A DNA stretch of 64,000 nt from Halomonas salinarum (GCF_012062845.1 NZ_WWNB01000013.1:1-64000), one strand, 5' to 3'. Positions 44,479-55,199 are shown, counted from the stretch's first letter. A program made the numbers and translations. Notes: generated from the letters alone by a model not told the origin.

Positions 44479-45927
44479 ATGCAAAGTGCGACTCGGGCCA
44501 GCGAGCCCCCTCGACTGGTCTGGCTGCGCAGCGATCTGCGACTTCACGACAACACTGCATTGAGCGAGGCCGCCCGACAGGGGCCGGTGGTCGCCGTCTT
44601 CCTGCGCTGTCTGCCTCAGTGGCAGTCCCATGGCCACGGTGCCAACAAGCTCGATTTCCTCAACCGCGGGATTGTCGCCCTGGCCGAGGACCTCACCGGG
44701 TACAACATCCCGCTCCTGCACCGGGAAATCGCCCATTTCGACGAGGCCCCGGCCACCCTGCTGGGGCTCGCTGAAGAGGTTGGCGCCAGCGCCCTGCACT
44801 TCAATCGCGAGTACCCTCTCGACGAGTGGCGCCGTGACGAAGCGGTCATCGAGGCCTTCGAGCGTCAGGGCCTGTCGGTGCGGGCACACACCGATGCCAT
44901 CGCCTTCGTCCCCGGCGAATTGCGCACCGGGCAGGGCGACTATTACAGCGTCTTCACGCCTTTCGCCAAGGCCTGGCATCGGGCGCTGACCCCGGAACAG
45001 CTGTCGCTGCGTGACGCTCCCCCCGTGCAGGACCCGCTGGGCATCGAGACCGAGCCAGTGCCAACGCTTCCTGCCCTGGACGATACGCCCGCCGCGCCCA
45101 AACACTGGCCTGCCGGCGAGCAGGCCGCCGCCGACCGCCTTGAGCGTTTCCTGCGCTTCCGCGGCCGCCACTACAAGGAACAGCGTGACCTCCCGGCCGT
45201 GGCTGGCACCAGCGAGCTATCGCCTTACCTGGCGCTGGGCATGATCTCCTGGCGTCAGTGCTGCCAAGCGGTGCTGGGTGAGAACGACGGTCAGTTGAAC
45301 GAAGGCGATGCAGGCCTCACCGCCTGGGTCAACGAGCTGGTCTGGCGGGAGTTCTATCAGCATATCGTGGTCGGCTTCCCGCGCGTGTGCCGCCATCGCG
45401 CCTTCCAGCAACACACCGAGGCGTTGGCCTGGCGAGATGATGAGGCATCCTTTGCCGCCTGGTGCGAAGGACGTACCGGCTATCCGATCGTCGATGCGGC
45501 CATGCGTCAGCTGGTCGAGACCGGCTGGATGCACAACCGTTTGCGCATGATCACCGCCATGTTTCTTACCAAACACCTGCTGATCGACTGGCGGCGCGGT
45601 GAGGCCTTCTTTCTGCGCCACCTCATCGACGGCGAATTCGCCGCCAACAATGGCGGCTGGCAGTGGGCCGCTTCCACCGGCACCGATGCCGCCCCTTATT
45701 TCCGCATCTTCAATCCCACCACCCAATCCCAGCGGTTCGACCCGGACGGCGCTTTCATCAAGGCCTACCTTCCCGCACTGACGCACCTTCCCGCCCAACA
45801 GCGCCATGCGCCCCCGACAAGTGATCTTCTCGGTCAAGCCGACTACCCGGCACCGATCGTCGATCACAAGGCCGCCCGCGCTCGTGCACTGGATGCCTTC
45901 AAGGCTCTCAAGAAAGACGCGCCCTGA
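44479..45927 (+). CDS. phrB: deoxyribodipyrimidine photolyase
   Basis: A 482-residue class I CPD photolyase repairing UV pyrimidine dimers with light. The N-terminal antenna domain opens LVWLRSDLRLHDNTAL; the C-terminal FAD domain contains GTSELSPYLALGMIS, RTGYPIVDAAMRQL and GGWQWAASTGTDAAPYFRIF. The length matches E. coli PhrB (472). The start at MQSATRAS has AGGAG five bases upstream; a start five codons earlier is possible. It begins 80 bp after merR and is probably in the same light-controlled transcript. Confidence 0.95.
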   Translation: MQSATRASEPPRLVWLRSDLRLHDNTALSEAARQGPVVAVFLRCLPQWQSHGHGANKLDFLNRGIVALAEDLTGYNIPLLHREIAHFDEAPATLLGLAEEVGASALHFNREYPLDEWRRDEAVIEAFERQGLSVRAHTDAIAFVPGELRTGQGDYYSVFTPFAKAWHRALTPEQLSLRDAPPVQDPLGIETEPVPTLPALDDTPAAPKHWPAGEQAAADRLERFLRFRGRHYKEQRDLPAVAGTSELSPYLALGMISWRQCCQAVLGENDGQLNEGDAGLTAWVNELVWREFYQHIVVGFPRVCRHRAFQQHTEALAWRDDEASFAAWCEGRTGYPIVDAAMRQLVETGWMHNRLRMITAMFLTKHLLIDWRRGEAFFLRHLIDGEFAANNGGWQWAASTGTDAAPYFRIFNPTTQSQRFDPDGAFIKAYLPALTHLPAQQRHAPPTSDLLGQADYPAPIVDHKAARARALDAFKALKKDAP

Positions 45928-45953
45928 GAGGCGCGCCCTGTAAAGGAGTCATC

Positions 45954-46412
45954 ATGTCTAAAGACACGGCACTGGACGCCTTCTGCGCCTTTTTCAATAA
46001 GCTAGACAAAACCTGTACAGGTAAGCTGTACAACGTATATACTGAGGATGTGGTCTTTCAGGATCCATTGCACCGCATCGAGGGTATTGAAGCGCTGGAA
46101 GGGTATTTTGCTGCCTTGTACACCCATGTCGAGGAATGCCAATTCACCTTTCACCACCGCCAGCGATTAGGTGATACCGCCTTCGTCACCTGGACCATGA
46201 CCTTGCGTCATCCTCGCCTGGCCGGTGGGTCCTCCTATGCCGTGCAAGGGTGCTCACAGCTGATATTCGCGCCCAAAGCGGCAAATGATCAGGGAGGACA
46301 GGCGAAGGTCAGGTGCCACCGCGACTACTTTGATGCCGGAGAGCTGCTCTATGAGCGCCTGCCTGTGCTTGGCGGCGTTATCCGTCATCTCAAACGACGC
46401 GCCGGCACCTGA
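45954..46412 (+). CDS. NTF2-like (SnoaL-type) protein
   Basis: A 152-residue cone-shaped-fold protein with the family pattern YTEDVVFQDPLHRIEGIEALEGYFAALY and a closing cysteine-containing YFDAGELLYERLPVLG. AGGAG precedes the ATG 26 bp after phrB. Such proteins accompany the SDR/FAD/DUF1365/methyltransferase genes in other photoprotection loci. Enzymatic role unknown. Two TGTACA hexamers lie inside the gene (46014-46019, 46027-46032). Confidence 0.88.
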   Translation: MSKDTALDAFCAFFNKLDKTCTGKLYNVYTEDVVFQDPLHRIEGIEALEGYFAALYTHVEECQFTFHHRQRLGDTAFVTWTMTLRHPRLAGGSSYAVQGCSQLIFAPKAANDQGGQAKVRCHRDYFDAGELLYERLPVLGGVIRHLKRRAGT

Positions 46413-46518
46413 AACCCCTTTGCCAATGCCAACGTAGCTTACAAGAAGGCCATCGCCACAAGGACTGCATGGCAGCGTGCCCATCCAGGGCGACACGGCC
46501 GCCTGGCCAGGAGGAAGC

Positions 46519-47322
46519 ATGACCCCATTAGCTCATCCGCAGCGTATCTGGTTGACCGGTGCGACCTCGGGCATCGGTCGTGCACTCGCCGAGCGCCTGC
46601 TCGATGATGGCCATCGGGTAGCCCTCAGCGCCCGAAGCACCGAGAAGCTCGAGGCACTGACAGCGGGCCGTGACAACGCACTGGCGGTGCCGCTGGACAT
46701 TACCGACCGCGACGCCGTGGCCTCGGCCGGTAAACAGATCATGGACGCTTTCGGTGGCCTCGAACTTGCCCTGCTCAACGCCGGCACCTGTGAGTACCTG
46801 GATGCCCGCGACTTCGACGTCGATCTTGTCGAGCGGGTCTTCGCCCCCAACTTCCACGGCGCCCTTTACGCCATCGAGGCAGCGCTTCCGCTGCTTCGCA
46901 AGGCGCGAGACGCTGACGGCAGCCGCCCGCTGCTGGCAGCCACGTCCAGTGCTTCTGCCTATCTTGCCTTGCCGCGCGCAGAAGCCTACGGCGCCTCCAA
47001 GGCCGCCCTCAGCTACTTCATGGAATCGCTGCGTCTGGACCTCGCCGCGGAAGATATCGGGGTCAGCGTGATTCACCCCGGCTTCGTCAAGACACCGCTT
47101 ACCGAGCGCAACGACTTCCCGATGCCGATGCGCGTCAGCGTCGATACCGCTGTCGAGGCGATTCTCAAGGGCCTCGAGAAGCGCTCGCTGGATATCCATT
47201 TCCCCAAGCGCTTCACCTATCTGGTCAAGCTGATGGGCATCCTGCCCCCGGGGCTGCGCTGGCGGCTCGGCAAGCGCATGACCCGCGATCGCGACAATCG
47301 CGCCTCAGGAGAGCCGTCATGA
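46519..47322 (+). CDS. short-chain dehydrogenase/reductase
   Basis: A 267-residue SDR with cofactor motif GATSGIGRALAERL, NAG block LLNAGTCEYL and catalytic Ser...Tyr-x3-Lys (SSASAYLAL, YGASKAAL). AGGAGG lies close to the start at MTPLAHPQ. Its stop overlaps the next gene by 4 nt. In the context of the cluster it may act on a modified fatty acyl chain. Confidence 0.93.
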   Translation: MTPLAHPQRIWLTGATSGIGRALAERLLDDGHRVALSARSTEKLEALTAGRDNALAVPLDITDRDAVASAGKQIMDAFGGLELALLNAGTCEYLDARDFDVDLVERVFAPNFHGALYAIEAALPLLRKARDADGSRPLLAATSSASAYLALPRAEAYGASKAALSYFMESLRLDLAAEDIGVSVIHPGFVKTPLTERNDFPMPMRVSVDTAVEAILKGLEKRSLDIHFPKRFTYLVKLMGILPPGLRWRLGKRMTRDRDNRASGEPS

Positions 47323-48644
47323 GCCGACAACACATCGCCGTGATCGGCAGCGGCATTAGCGGCATGGCCGCGGGCTACTACCTATCGCAGCATCACGACA
47401 TCACCCTCTTCGAGGCCGCCGACCGGCTTGGCGGACACACGGCCACCATCGATGTCGCGCTCGACGGTCGCGACTATGCCATCGACACCGGCTTTATCGT
47501 CTTCAATGACTGGACCTACCCGCATTTCCAGGCCCTGCTGGCAGAACTGGGCGTCCAGAGCCAGCCCACCGAGATGAGCTTCTCGGTGCACGAGCGCGCC
47601 TATGACTTCGAATATAACGGCCATACGCTGGGCTCGCTCTTCGCTCAGCGCCGCAACCTGATACGCCCACGTTTCTATCGCATGCTGGCCGACATCCTGC
47701 GCTTCAATCGTACGGCCGTGCGCGATCTCGAGCGCGGCCGCCTGGACGCGGCACTGACCCTTGGCGACTATCTGGACGCCGGCGGCTATGGCGAGGACTT
47801 CCGTCACCGTTACCTGCTGCCGATGGGGGCCGCCATCTGGTCAGCCAGCATTCGTGACCTGATGGACTTCCCGTTGACCTTCTTCGTGCGCTTCTTCAAG
47901 AACCACGGCCTGCTGTCGATCAGTCACCGTCCCCAATGGCGCACCCTGGTGGGTGGCTCCCGGGCCTATATCCCGGCGCTGACCGCGCCCTATGCAGAAG
48001 GCATTCGTCTCCAGAGCCCGGTAGAAGGTATCCGCCGACACGCGGATGGCGTCGAGATATCGAGCCGCCACGGTGTCGAACGGTTCGACCAGGTGGTGAT
48101 GGCCTGCCACGCCGACCAGGCGCTTGCACTGCTCGAGGATGCCAGTGACAGCGAACAAGCGATTCTCGGTGCCATGCCCTATCAGGACAACGAAGTGGTC
48201 CTGCACACCGACACCCGCCTGCTGCCGAAACGCCCGCGCGCCTGGGCAAGCTGGAACTACCGCATTGATGGTCGCGGCGAGAGCGCGCGCGTCTCTGTCA
48301 CCTATGACATGAACATCCTGCAGCGCCTTGCGGCACCGCATACGTTCTGCGTGACCCTCAACGACAGCGCCAGCATCGACCCGCGCCAGATACTGGGGCG
48401 CTTCAGCTACGCTCATCCCTGCTTCACGCTCGCCGGCCAGGCGGCGCAGGCGCGCCACGGCGAGATCTCCGGCGTCGCACGACGTACTCACTTCTGTGGC
48501 GCCTACTGGCGCAATGGCTTCCATGAAGACGGCGTCTGGAGTGCCCGGCGGGTGGCGATGGCGCTGGGCGACACCCCCCGACCAGCGGACGAGAGCAGCG
48601 ACACCTGCGCCGAGGCGGGCAGCGTCACGGAGACGCCTGCATGA
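47319..48644 (+). CDS. FAD/NAD(P)-binding amine-oxidase-fold protein
   Basis: A 441-residue flavoprotein with IGSGISGMAAGYYLS, FEAADRLGGHTATID and IDTGFIVFN, the pattern of the COG2907 family that is nearly always beside DUF1365 and cyclopropane-synthase-like genes. The C-terminal block HFCGAYWRNGFHEDG completes the FAD site. Overlaps of 4 nt at both ends couple it to SDR and DUF1365. Likely role: oxidation or desaturation of lipid acyl chains in membrane photoprotection (inference). Confidence 0.92.
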   Translation: MSRQHIAVIGSGISGMAAGYYLSQHHDITLFEAADRLGGHTATIDVALDGRDYAIDTGFIVFNDWTYPHFQALLAELGVQSQPTEMSFSVHERAYDFEYNGHTLGSLFAQRRNLIRPRFYRMLADILRFNRTAVRDLERGRLDAALTLGDYLDAGGYGEDFRHRYLLPMGAAIWSASIRDLMDFPLTFFVRFFKNHGLLSISHRPQWRTLVGGSRAYIPALTAPYAEGIRLQSPVEGIRRHADGVEISSRHGVERFDQVVMACHADQALALLEDASDSEQAILGAMPYQDNEVVLHTDTRLLPKRPRAWASWNYRIDGRGESARVSVTYDMNILQRLAAPHTFCVTLNDSASIDPRQILGRFSYAHPCFTLAGQAAQARHGEISGVARRTHFCGAYWRNGFHEDGVWSARRVAMALGDTPRPADESSDTCAEAGSVTETPA

Positions 48645-49405
48645 GCACCACGCCCCGTTCCCGGATCTATCATGGCACCCTGCGTCATCAGCGCTACCGG
48701 CCCAGGACGCATGCCTTTCGCTATGGCCTGTGGATGGCCTGGCTGGATCTCGACGAGCTGCCGGGGCTGTTTCGCGGCGTGCCGGGCTTCGGCGAGGGGC
48801 GGCTGGCGCTTGCCCGCTTCCGCCGCGCCGACTACCTGGCACCCCACGAGCGTCCGCTCAAGGAGGTCGTCAAGGACGAGCTCGCGCGCCAGCTCGGCGA
48901 CGCCCCTGACGGGCGCGTCTGCATGCTGACGCAGCTGCGTACCCTGGGGGTCGCCTTCAATCCGATCACCCTCTATTACGCCTATGACGCCGACGACCGG
49001 CTGGTCGCGCTGCTGGCCGAGGTAAGCAATACCCCCTGGGGAGAGCGAGTGCGTTACGCCTGCCGCGTCGACCCTGAGCGCCACAGCCACCAGGCCCGTT
49101 TCGACAAGGCGATGCACGTCTCGCCCTTCAATCCCATGGACATGATCTATCGCTGGCGTTTCTCGACGCCCGGCGAGCACCTGATGATGCACATGGAAAC
49201 CTGGAAGGACGATGCCCTGCACTTCGATGCCACCCTGACCATGCAGGCGCGACCCGCGACCCGCGGTGCGCTGGTGGCCACTCTGGCCAGGCAGCCCTTG
49301 ATGAGCTTGAAGACCCTGGCCGGCATCCACCTGGAGGCCCTGCGACTCTGGGCCAAGCGGGTGCCGATCCATGACCACCCCGATCGCGAGGAGACACCGC
49401 CGTGA
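48641..49405 (+). CDS. DUF1365 protein
   Basis: A 254-residue protein opening RIYHGTLRHQRYRPRTHAFRY and containing LRTLGVAFNPITLYYAYD and VSPFNPMDMIYRW, the standard DUF1365 motifs. The biochemical function is not established. It is translationally coupled on both sides (4-nt overlaps), always between the FAD protein and the methyltransferase in this gene set. Confidence 0.93.
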   Translation: MSTTPRSRIYHGTLRHQRYRPRTHAFRYGLWMAWLDLDELPGLFRGVPGFGEGRLALARFRRADYLAPHERPLKEVVKDELARQLGDAPDGRVCMLTQLRTLGVAFNPITLYYAYDADDRLVALLAEVSNTPWGERVRYACRVDPERHSHQARFDKAMHVSPFNPMDMIYRWRFSTPGEHLMMHMETWKDDALHFDATLTMQARPATRGALVATLARQPLMSLKTLAGIHLEALRLWAKRVPIHDHPDREETPP

Positions 49406-50670
49406 GTGCGACCCGCTCTGCCACCTCAGCGCCACAGCCGGAAGCGAGCGATCGCCTTACCCGACTGCTCAAACCCCGCCTGCTTGCCCAGCTAAGTGCA
49501 CTGGAGGGCGGCCAGATCATCCTGATAGAGGGTGACAGGAGTCATACGCTCGGCCGCGGCGGCCCCCTTTCCGTGACGGTCGTGGTCAAGCGTCCTCAGG
49601 CCTGGCGCCGTTTGGCGCTGGGTGGCACGGTGGGTGCCGCCGAAGCCTACATGGACGGCGACTGGGAGACCGACGACCTAGTCGGCTTGACCCGGCTATT
49701 CGCCGCCAACCTGGAGCGGGTCAACGGCGAAGTTGAAAACGGCAGCGCTCGCCTCGGTCGCTGGCTCTTGACCGCCGCCTACTCTCTGCAGCGCAACACG
49801 CAGCGCGGCTCCAGGCGCAATATCTCGGCCCACTACGATTTGGGTAACGAGCTGTTCGCTACCTTCCTCGACACCGAGCATTGGATGTACTCAAGCGCGG
49901 TCTTCCCGCATCCGGAGGCAAGCCTCGAGGAGGCCTCGACGCACAAGCTCGACGTGATGCTCGACAAGCTCGACGTGGGCCCCGACAACCATCTACTGGA
50001 AATCGGCACCGGCTGGGGCGGGCTTGCCATTCATGCCGCCAAGACCCGCGGCTGCCGGGTTACCACCACCACCATTTCCGACGAGCAGTACGCCCATACC
50101 GCCAAGCGTATCGCGGAGGAGGGGCTTGGTGAGCGCATCACCCTGCTCAAGCAGGATTATCGCGATCTCGAGGGTCGCTATGATCGGCTGATCTCGGTGG
50201 AAATGATCGAGGCGGTGGGGCATCAGTACCTCAATACCTACCTGGCGACGCTGGATCGGCTGCTGACCGACGATGGCCTGGTTATGCTGCAGGCGATCAC
50301 CATCCGCGACCAGCGCTTCGAGGCCGCCAAGCGCGAAATGGATTTCATCAAGCGCTACATCTTCCCTGGCGGCTTCCTGCCGTCCCATCGCGCCATCCTC
50401 GATGGCATCACCCGCCACACCAGCCTCAATGTGCTCGGGCTCGATGAAATCGGGCCGCACTATGCCCGCACCTTGCGCGAATGGCGTCATCGCTTCGAGG
50501 CGAGCCTCGAGCGGGTTCGCAAGCTCGGCTATGACGAGCGGTTCATCCGCATGTGGCGCTACTATCTGTGCTACTGCGAAGGTGGCTTCCTCGAGCGCAG
50601 CATCGGCACCTGTCATTTGCTGATGGCAAAACCCGGCGCGCGCCGGGGCGCCTTGACGGGGGCGCCATGA
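49402..50670 (+). CDS. cyclopropane-fatty-acid-synthase-like methyltransferase
   Basis: A 422-residue SAM-dependent methyltransferase of the CFA family. N-terminal lipid-binding region (1-130, with EAYMDGDWETDDL); then HYDLGNELFATFLD, SAM site LEIGTGWGGLAIHAA, SVEMIEAVGHQYL and YIFPGGFLPS. The family adds a methyl or methylene group to membrane-phospholipid double bonds; homologues in light- and singlet-oxygen-response clusters make methylated or furan fatty acids. E. coli Cfa itself is 382 residues. Coupled to neighbours by 4-nt overlaps. Confidence 0.92.
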   Translation: MSATRSATSAPQPEASDRLTRLLKPRLLAQLSALEGGQIILIEGDRSHTLGRGGPLSVTVVVKRPQAWRRLALGGTVGAAEAYMDGDWETDDLVGLTRLFAANLERVNGEVENGSARLGRWLLTAAYSLQRNTQRGSRRNISAHYDLGNELFATFLDTEHWMYSSAVFPHPEASLEEASTHKLDVMLDKLDVGPDNHLLEIGTGWGGLAIHAAKTRGCRVTTTTISDEQYAHTAKRIAEEGLGERITLLKQDYRDLEGRYDRLISVEMIEAVGHQYLNTYLATLDRLLTDDGLVMLQAITIRDQRFEAAKREMDFIKRYIFPGGFLPSHRAILDGITRHTSLNVLGLDEIGPHYARTLREWRHRFEASLERVRKLGYDERFIRMWRYYLCYCEGGFLERSIGTCHLLMAKPGARRGALTGAP

Positions 50671-51224
50671 GCCGGTTTTGCCTCAGCGGGTGGAAGGCCG
50701 CCGTGGTCAATATCGCGGCCTTCCAGATTGGCTGGTTTGCCTGTGCCCTGGGGGGCAGTGCGGTAGGCGGCGTGGTTGTGGCCGCGATCCTGGGGGCGCA
50801 CCTTTACTGGCTGGGACGGCCCGGCGAATGGCGGCTGCTGGCAGGCTTCGCCGGCCTGGGGCTCATGATCGATGGCAGCTTTTCGCTACTCGGGGGCTTT
50901 AGTTTCGATGCCGCCTCGGGAGGAGAGCTTGCCCTGGCAGGCGCAGGCGCGGGTCCTTCGATGCCCCTGCCGTTGCCGGCCTGGCTGTGGCTCTTGTGGT
51001 TACTGTTCGCCACCCTGCCGCAGCACTCGCTGACCTGGCTATGGCCTCGGCCCTGGCTGGCAGCACTGGGGGGAGCGACGAGCGGCCCACTGTCTTACCT
51101 GGCCGGTGCTCGACTCTCGGGGGTCGAGTTGGCGCCCTGGTTGCTGCCAGCGGAAGCCGTGGTGTGGGCCTTGCTATGCCTCGGTCTCAGCTGGCACTAC
51201 AGGAAGAGGCCAGCAGCCGAGTAA
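50667..51224 (+). CDS. DUF2878 membrane protein
   Basis: A 185-residue protein with about five hydrophobic segments and PAWLWLLWLLFATLPQHSL plus GGATSGPLSYLAGARLSGVEL, typical of DUF2878. Its ATG overlaps the methyltransferase stop (ATGA). It closes the five-gene coupled block. Function unknown; always tied to this lipid-modification set. No clear terminator separates it from the convergent GGDEF-EAL gene. Confidence 0.9.
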   Translation: MSRFCLSGWKAAVVNIAAFQIGWFACALGGSAVGGVVVAAILGAHLYWLGRPGEWRLLAGFAGLGLMIDGSFSLLGGFSFDAASGGELALAGAGAGPSMPLPLPAWLWLLWLLFATLPQHSLTWLWPRPWLAALGGATSGPLSYLAGARLSGVELAPWLLPAEAVVWALLCLGLSWHYRKRPAAE

Positions 51225-51298
51225 GCTAATAAGCAGATAGTTTCGTTAGCTGTAGAGCGCCATTAGTGGAGCGCTCCGTTAGTGAATAGCGCTTTGAA

Positions 51299-53158
51299 CT
51301 AGACCGGCAGGCTCGCCATTCCCGCTGCAGATGATGTCGCGTTCCGGCCACTCAGGCGCGCCTCGATCTCACTGGCGGGTACCGGCCGCGAGAAGAGGAA
51401 GCCCTGGACCTCAGGGCAGCCTTGATCGCGCAGGAAATCCCGCTGCGCCGGTGTTTCGATGCCCTCGGCCACCACTCGCAGCGACAACCCCTCGGCCATG
51501 GCCAACACCGCGCAGACGATCGCCGCATCCGCCTTGTCGTCCGGCAGGGCCCGTACGAAAGCCCGGTCCAGCTTGAGTTTGTCGATTGGCAGGCGCTTCA
51601 GGTAGCTGAGTGAGGAATAGCCGGTACCGAAATCATCAATGGCAATCTGATGCCCTTTTTCGCGCAGCGACGTCATCCGCGGGTAGACGTCGCCCGCACG
51701 CTCGTCGAGCAGCACCGACTCGGTGAGCTCCAGCCCAAGCAGGCTGGTCGGCACCTGATAGCGGGCAAGGCAAGCGGCCAATCGAGACTCCAGATCGCCC
51801 TGAATCAGTTGCAGAGCGGAGATATTGACCCATATCGGCACCACCGGCAGCCCGGCCTGCTGCCAGTGCGACAGCTGGGTGATGGCCTGCTCAATCACCC
51901 AGCCTCCCAGCGGCGTCATCATGCCGTGGCGCTCGGCCAGCGGAATGAAGTCGCCCGGCGAGACCATGCCCAGCCGTGGATGACGCCAGCGCAGCAGTGC
52001 CTCCATGCCCACTAACGAGCCGTCCTTGAGGCTGTGCTGCGTCTGATAATGCAGCTCAAGCTGGTCGCCATGGGCAAGCGCCGCGCGCAAATCGTTGACC
52101 AGTTCGAGCTGCCGGTCTCCCGGCTGGTCGAGCGCGGGCTGGAATCGCTGATGGTTGTTGCGGCCATGACGCTTGGCACTATAGAGCGCACTTTCCAGAC
52201 GCTGAAAGAGCGAACTGGAGTCACGTCCGTCATCCGGCGCGCGACAGCTACCGACGGTCAAGCCCAGACGCAGCGACTGCCCTTCCTGCTCGAAGGGGGC
52301 CGTGAGGTGATCGGATAGCTCGGCCACCCAGGCATCGTGATCATCGAAGGTGGTGGTGCGAATGACCATGAACTCGTCGCCGCCCAGGCGCCCCACCACT
52401 CCTCCGGCCACATAACGCGCCAGACGCTGCCCGAAACGTGCCAGTAGCCGATCGCCGGCCTCGACCCCCATGGCATCGTTGATGGACTTGAAGCCGTCGA
52501 TATCAATCAGCGCCATGTCCAACCCTTCACCCGCACGCAGGTGGCGCAACCGCGAGCCCAGCAGTTCATGCAGACGACGGCGATTGGGCAGGCCGGTCAG
52601 CGGATCTTCGAAGCCGATGCGCTGCATGTCCTGCTCACGGGCCTTATGCCGGGAAATATCGGTAAAAAGGCCGACGTAATGCGTCACCTTGCCGCCATTT
52701 TCCTGATAGGCCTGCATGCGCAGCCATTCCGGATACTGATCCCCCTGCTTGCGCTGATTCCATATCTCGCCCTCCCACTTGCCCAAAGAGTTCAGGGACT
52801 GCCAGTAGCGCTCGTAGAAGGCCTTGTCGTGACGCCCGGCCGAGAGCATTGAGGGGTCCTGACCCCGAACTTCCTTGAGGGAATAACCGGTGATCTGGGT
52901 GAACGCAGGGTTGACGGTGAGGATGCGGTGTCGGGCGTCGCAGATCATGATGCCGTCCTCAGAGGCCAGCATCACCTGTTCGCCAAGCGCGCGGCGGGCA
53001 TGTTCCTGGCGCGACGCGCGCCAGGCGTCCCAGATGCCCAGACCCAGCAGCAACATGGCCGTAAGGCGCGAACCGACACCGCCGGCCCAGGGCAGGGCAG
53101 CGAGGCCGAGCAGGCCCAGCCATATCAGCGGGCGATTAAGCGTAAAGAGCGGCCACAT
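51299..53158 (-). CDS. PAS-GGDEF-EAL cyclic-di-GMP signalling protein
   Basis: A 619-residue protein. Two N-terminal membrane segments (about 5-47) are followed by PAS (60-170), GGDEF (about 185-340) with intact RLGGDEF, and EAL (about 365-600) with [13 protein letters not shown] and [10 protein letters not shown]. Both catalytic motifs appear complete, so it could make and degrade c-di-GMP; EAL activity usually dominates in such hybrids. It stands alone, convergent with the photoprotection operon and divergent from fabA. Confidence 0.95.
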   Translation of the reverse strand: MWPLFTLNRPLIWLGLLGLAALPWAGGVGSRLTAMLLLGLGIWDAWRASRQEHARRALGEQVMLASEDGIMICDARHRILTVNPAFTQITGYSLKEVRGQDPSMLSAGRHDKAFYERYWQSLNSLGKWEGEIWNQRKQGDQYPEWLRMQAYQENGGKVTHYVGLFTDISRHKAREQDMQRIGFEDPLTGLPNRRRLHELLGSRLRHLRAGEGLDMALIDIDGFKSINDAMGVEAGDRLLARFGQRLARYVAGGVVGRLGGDEFMVIRTTTFDDHDAWVAELSDHLTAPFEQEGQSLRLGLTVGSCRAPDDGRDSSSLFQRLESALYSAKRHGRNNHQRFQPALDQPGDRQLELVNDLRAALAHGDQLELHYQTQHSLKDGSLVGMEALLRWRHPRLGMVSPGDFIPLAERHGMMTPLGGWVIEQAITQLSHWQQAGLPVVPIWVNISALQLIQGDLESRLAACLARYQVPTSLLGLELTESVLLDERAGDVYPRMTSLREKGHQIAIDDFGTGYSSLSYLKRLPIDKLKLDRAFVRALPDDKADAAIVCAVLAMAEGLSLRVVAEGIETPAQRDFLRDQGCPEVQGFLFSRPVPASEIEARLSGRNATSSAAGMASLPV

Positions 53159-53409
53159 AAGGGATCATCAGTTGCGCTGTCCATGGACTAGGGCACAAAA
53201 GAAGTTTGCGCCTTTCATCTTTCTATCGGCGAACGCTACCATGGGTTTAGTGCTGAATGTTAAAAATGCTGACAAACCAACGAGCGCTCTGCTACTTGCC
53301 AGGCCGTTGCCAAGGGTCGCGACGTGCAATCATCTGGCGCTGCCAGTAGAATGGCTGGCAGTCTAGCTGGCCCTTGGCCCACCCTACCGTCGACTCTCGG
53401 ACTGATTCT

Positions 53410-53925
53410 GTGATCAAGCAACACTCCTTTAGCCATGATGAGCTGCTGGCATGCAGCCAAGGTGAACTGTTCGGCCCGGGCAATGCCCAGCTGCCGGCAC
53501 CCAACATGCTGATGCTCGACCGGATCTCCCACATCCATGAGGAAGGGGGTGAATACGGTAAAGGCGAACTGATCGCCGAGCTCGATATCCACCCGGACCT
53601 ATGGTTCTTCGACTGCCACTTCCCCGGCGACCCGGTCATGCCCGGCTGTCTGGGGCTTGATGCCATGTGGCAGTTGGTCGGTTTCTACCTGGGATGGCTC
53701 GGCCATCCGGGGCGCGGCCGTGCCTTGGGCTGTGGCGAGGTCAAGTTCTCGGGCCAGATTCTTCCCGACGCCAAGAAGGTCACGTACCACATCAACGTCA
53801 AGCGCATCATCACTCGGCGTCTGATTCTTGGCATCGCCGATGGCACAGTGACCGTCGACGGACGCGATATCTACCAGGCCAATGACCTTCGGGTCGGCCT
53901 ATTCACCTCCACCGCGAATTTCTGA
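53410..53925 (+). CDS. fabA: 3-hydroxydecanoyl-ACP dehydratase/isomerase
   Basis: Introduces the cis double bond of unsaturated fatty acids in type II synthesis. The 171-residue protein matches the E. coli length and shows [17 protein letters not shown] and the active-site block [16 protein letters not shown] with the catalytic His. The start is a GTG ([12 protein letters not shown]), the family N-terminus; upstream frame is unrelated. fabB follows after 13 bp. Confidence 0.97.
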   Translation: MIKQHSFSHDELLACSQGELFGPGNAQLPAPNMLMLDRISHIHEEGGEYGKGELIAELDIHPDLWFFDCHFPGDPVMPGCLGLDAMWQLVGFYLGWLGHPGRGRALGCGEVKFSGQILPDAKKVTYHINVKRIITRRLILGIADGTVTVDGRDIYQANDLRVGLFTSTANF

Positions 53926-53938
53926 TCAGGAGGCTCCC

Positions 53939-55156
53939 ATGCGACGAGTGGTAGTCACCGGCCTGGGCATCGTGTCTTGCCTCGGCAACGACCGTCACCA
54001 GGTCCTCGATGCGCTCAAGTCAGGGCGCTCAGGCATCCGTTTCAAGGACGACTACGCTGAACGCGGCTTCCGTAGCCAAGTGGCAGGCGTTGTGGACATC
54101 GACCTCGACGAATTGGTCGATCGTAAACTTCGCCGCTTCATGGGGGATGCCGCCGCTTACGCCTACGTGAGCATGGCCCAGGCCATCGAAGACTCTGGCC
54201 TCAGCCCGGAACAGGTGTCGAACGAGCGTACCGGCCTGATCGCCGGCTCCGGCGGCGCATCCAGTGCCAACCAGGTCGAAGCCGCCGATGTCATGCGCGA
54301 AAAGGGCCTGCGCCGCGTAGGTCCTTACCGGGTCACCCGCACCATGGGCAGCACCGTCTCGGCGTGCCTGGCGACCCCGTTCAAGATCAAGGGCGTCAAC
54401 TACTCGATCTCCTCGGCCTGCGCCACCTCGGCGCACTGCATCGGCAGTGCCGTCGAGCAGATCCAGCTCGGCAAGCAGGACGTGGTATTTGCCGGTGGCG
54501 GCGAAGAGGAACACTGGACCCTGTCCTGCCTCTTCGATGCCATGGGCGCCCTCTCGACCCACTACAACGAGACGCCGGAACAAGCCTCACGCCCCTATGA
54601 CAAGGCCCGCGATGGCTTTGTCATCGCCGGCGGTGGCGGGATGCTGGTGCTCGAGGATCTCGAGCACGCCAAGGCCCGTGGCGCCAAGATCTATGCCGAA
54701 GTGGTCGGCTATGGTGCCACCTCGGACGGCTATGACATGGTCGCTCCATCAGGCGATGGCGCGTCACGCTGCATGCGTCAGGCCATGGCGACCGTCGATG
54801 GCGACATCGACTACGTCAACACCCACGGCACCTCGACGCCGGTGGGTGATGTCGCTGAATTGAAGGCGATACGCGAGATGTTCGGTGACCAGACGCCGGC
54901 GATGAGCTCGACCAAGTCGCTGACCGGTCACTCGCTGGGGGCAACCGGCGTTCAAGAGGCGATTTACTCGCTGATGATGATGGAGCATCGCTTCATCGCC
55001 GCCTCGGCCAACATCGAGGAGATGGATGATGAAGCCGCAGGCTTCGACATCGTTACCAAACGACGTGACGACGTCGAGATTAGGCGTGTGCTGTCTAACA
55101 GCTTCGGCTTCGGCGGCACCAATGCCTGCCTGGTGCTGGAAAAGTTCAGCAGTTAA
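53939..55156 (+). CDS. fabB: 3-oxoacyl-ACP synthase I
   Basis: Condensing enzyme needed to elongate unsaturated acyl chains. The 405-residue protein has the Cys nucleophile in [12 protein letters not shown] and the two histidines in [11 protein letters not shown] and [14 protein letters not shown] precedes the ATG. With fabA it forms the standard fabAB operon, ended by a strong terminator. Its position next to the lipid-modifying light cluster is notable but may be coincidence. Confidence 0.97.
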   Translation: MRRVVVTGLGIVSCLGNDRHQVLDALKSGRSGIRFKDDYAERGFRSQVAGVVDIDLDELVDRKLRRFMGDAAAYAYVSMAQAIEDSGLSPEQVSNERTGLIAGSGGASSANQVEAADVMREKGLRRVGPYRVTRTMGSTVSACLATPFKIKGVNYSISSACATSAHCIGSAVEQIQLGKQDVVFAGGGEEEHWTLSCLFDAMGALSTHYNETPEQASRPYDKARDGFVIAGGGGMLVLEDLEHAKARGAKIYAEVVGYGATSDGYDMVAPSGDGASRCMRQAMATVDGDIDYVNTHGTSTPVGDVAELKAIREMFGDQTPAMSSTKSLTGHSLGATGVQEAIYSLMMMEHRFIAASANIEEMDDEAAGFDIVTKRRDDVEIRRVLSNSFGFGGTNACLVLEKFSS

Positions 55157-55199
55157 CGCTTGGTGGCTAAGGCTGCCTTGTATTTCTTCCTGCCGACGC

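Noticed and set aside
46014-46032. TGTACA-N7-TGTACA inside the NTF2-like gene as a second LitR operator
   Set aside because: The spacing is 7 rather than 12 and it lies within coding sequence without a convincing promoter; it may still attract binding but is not called.
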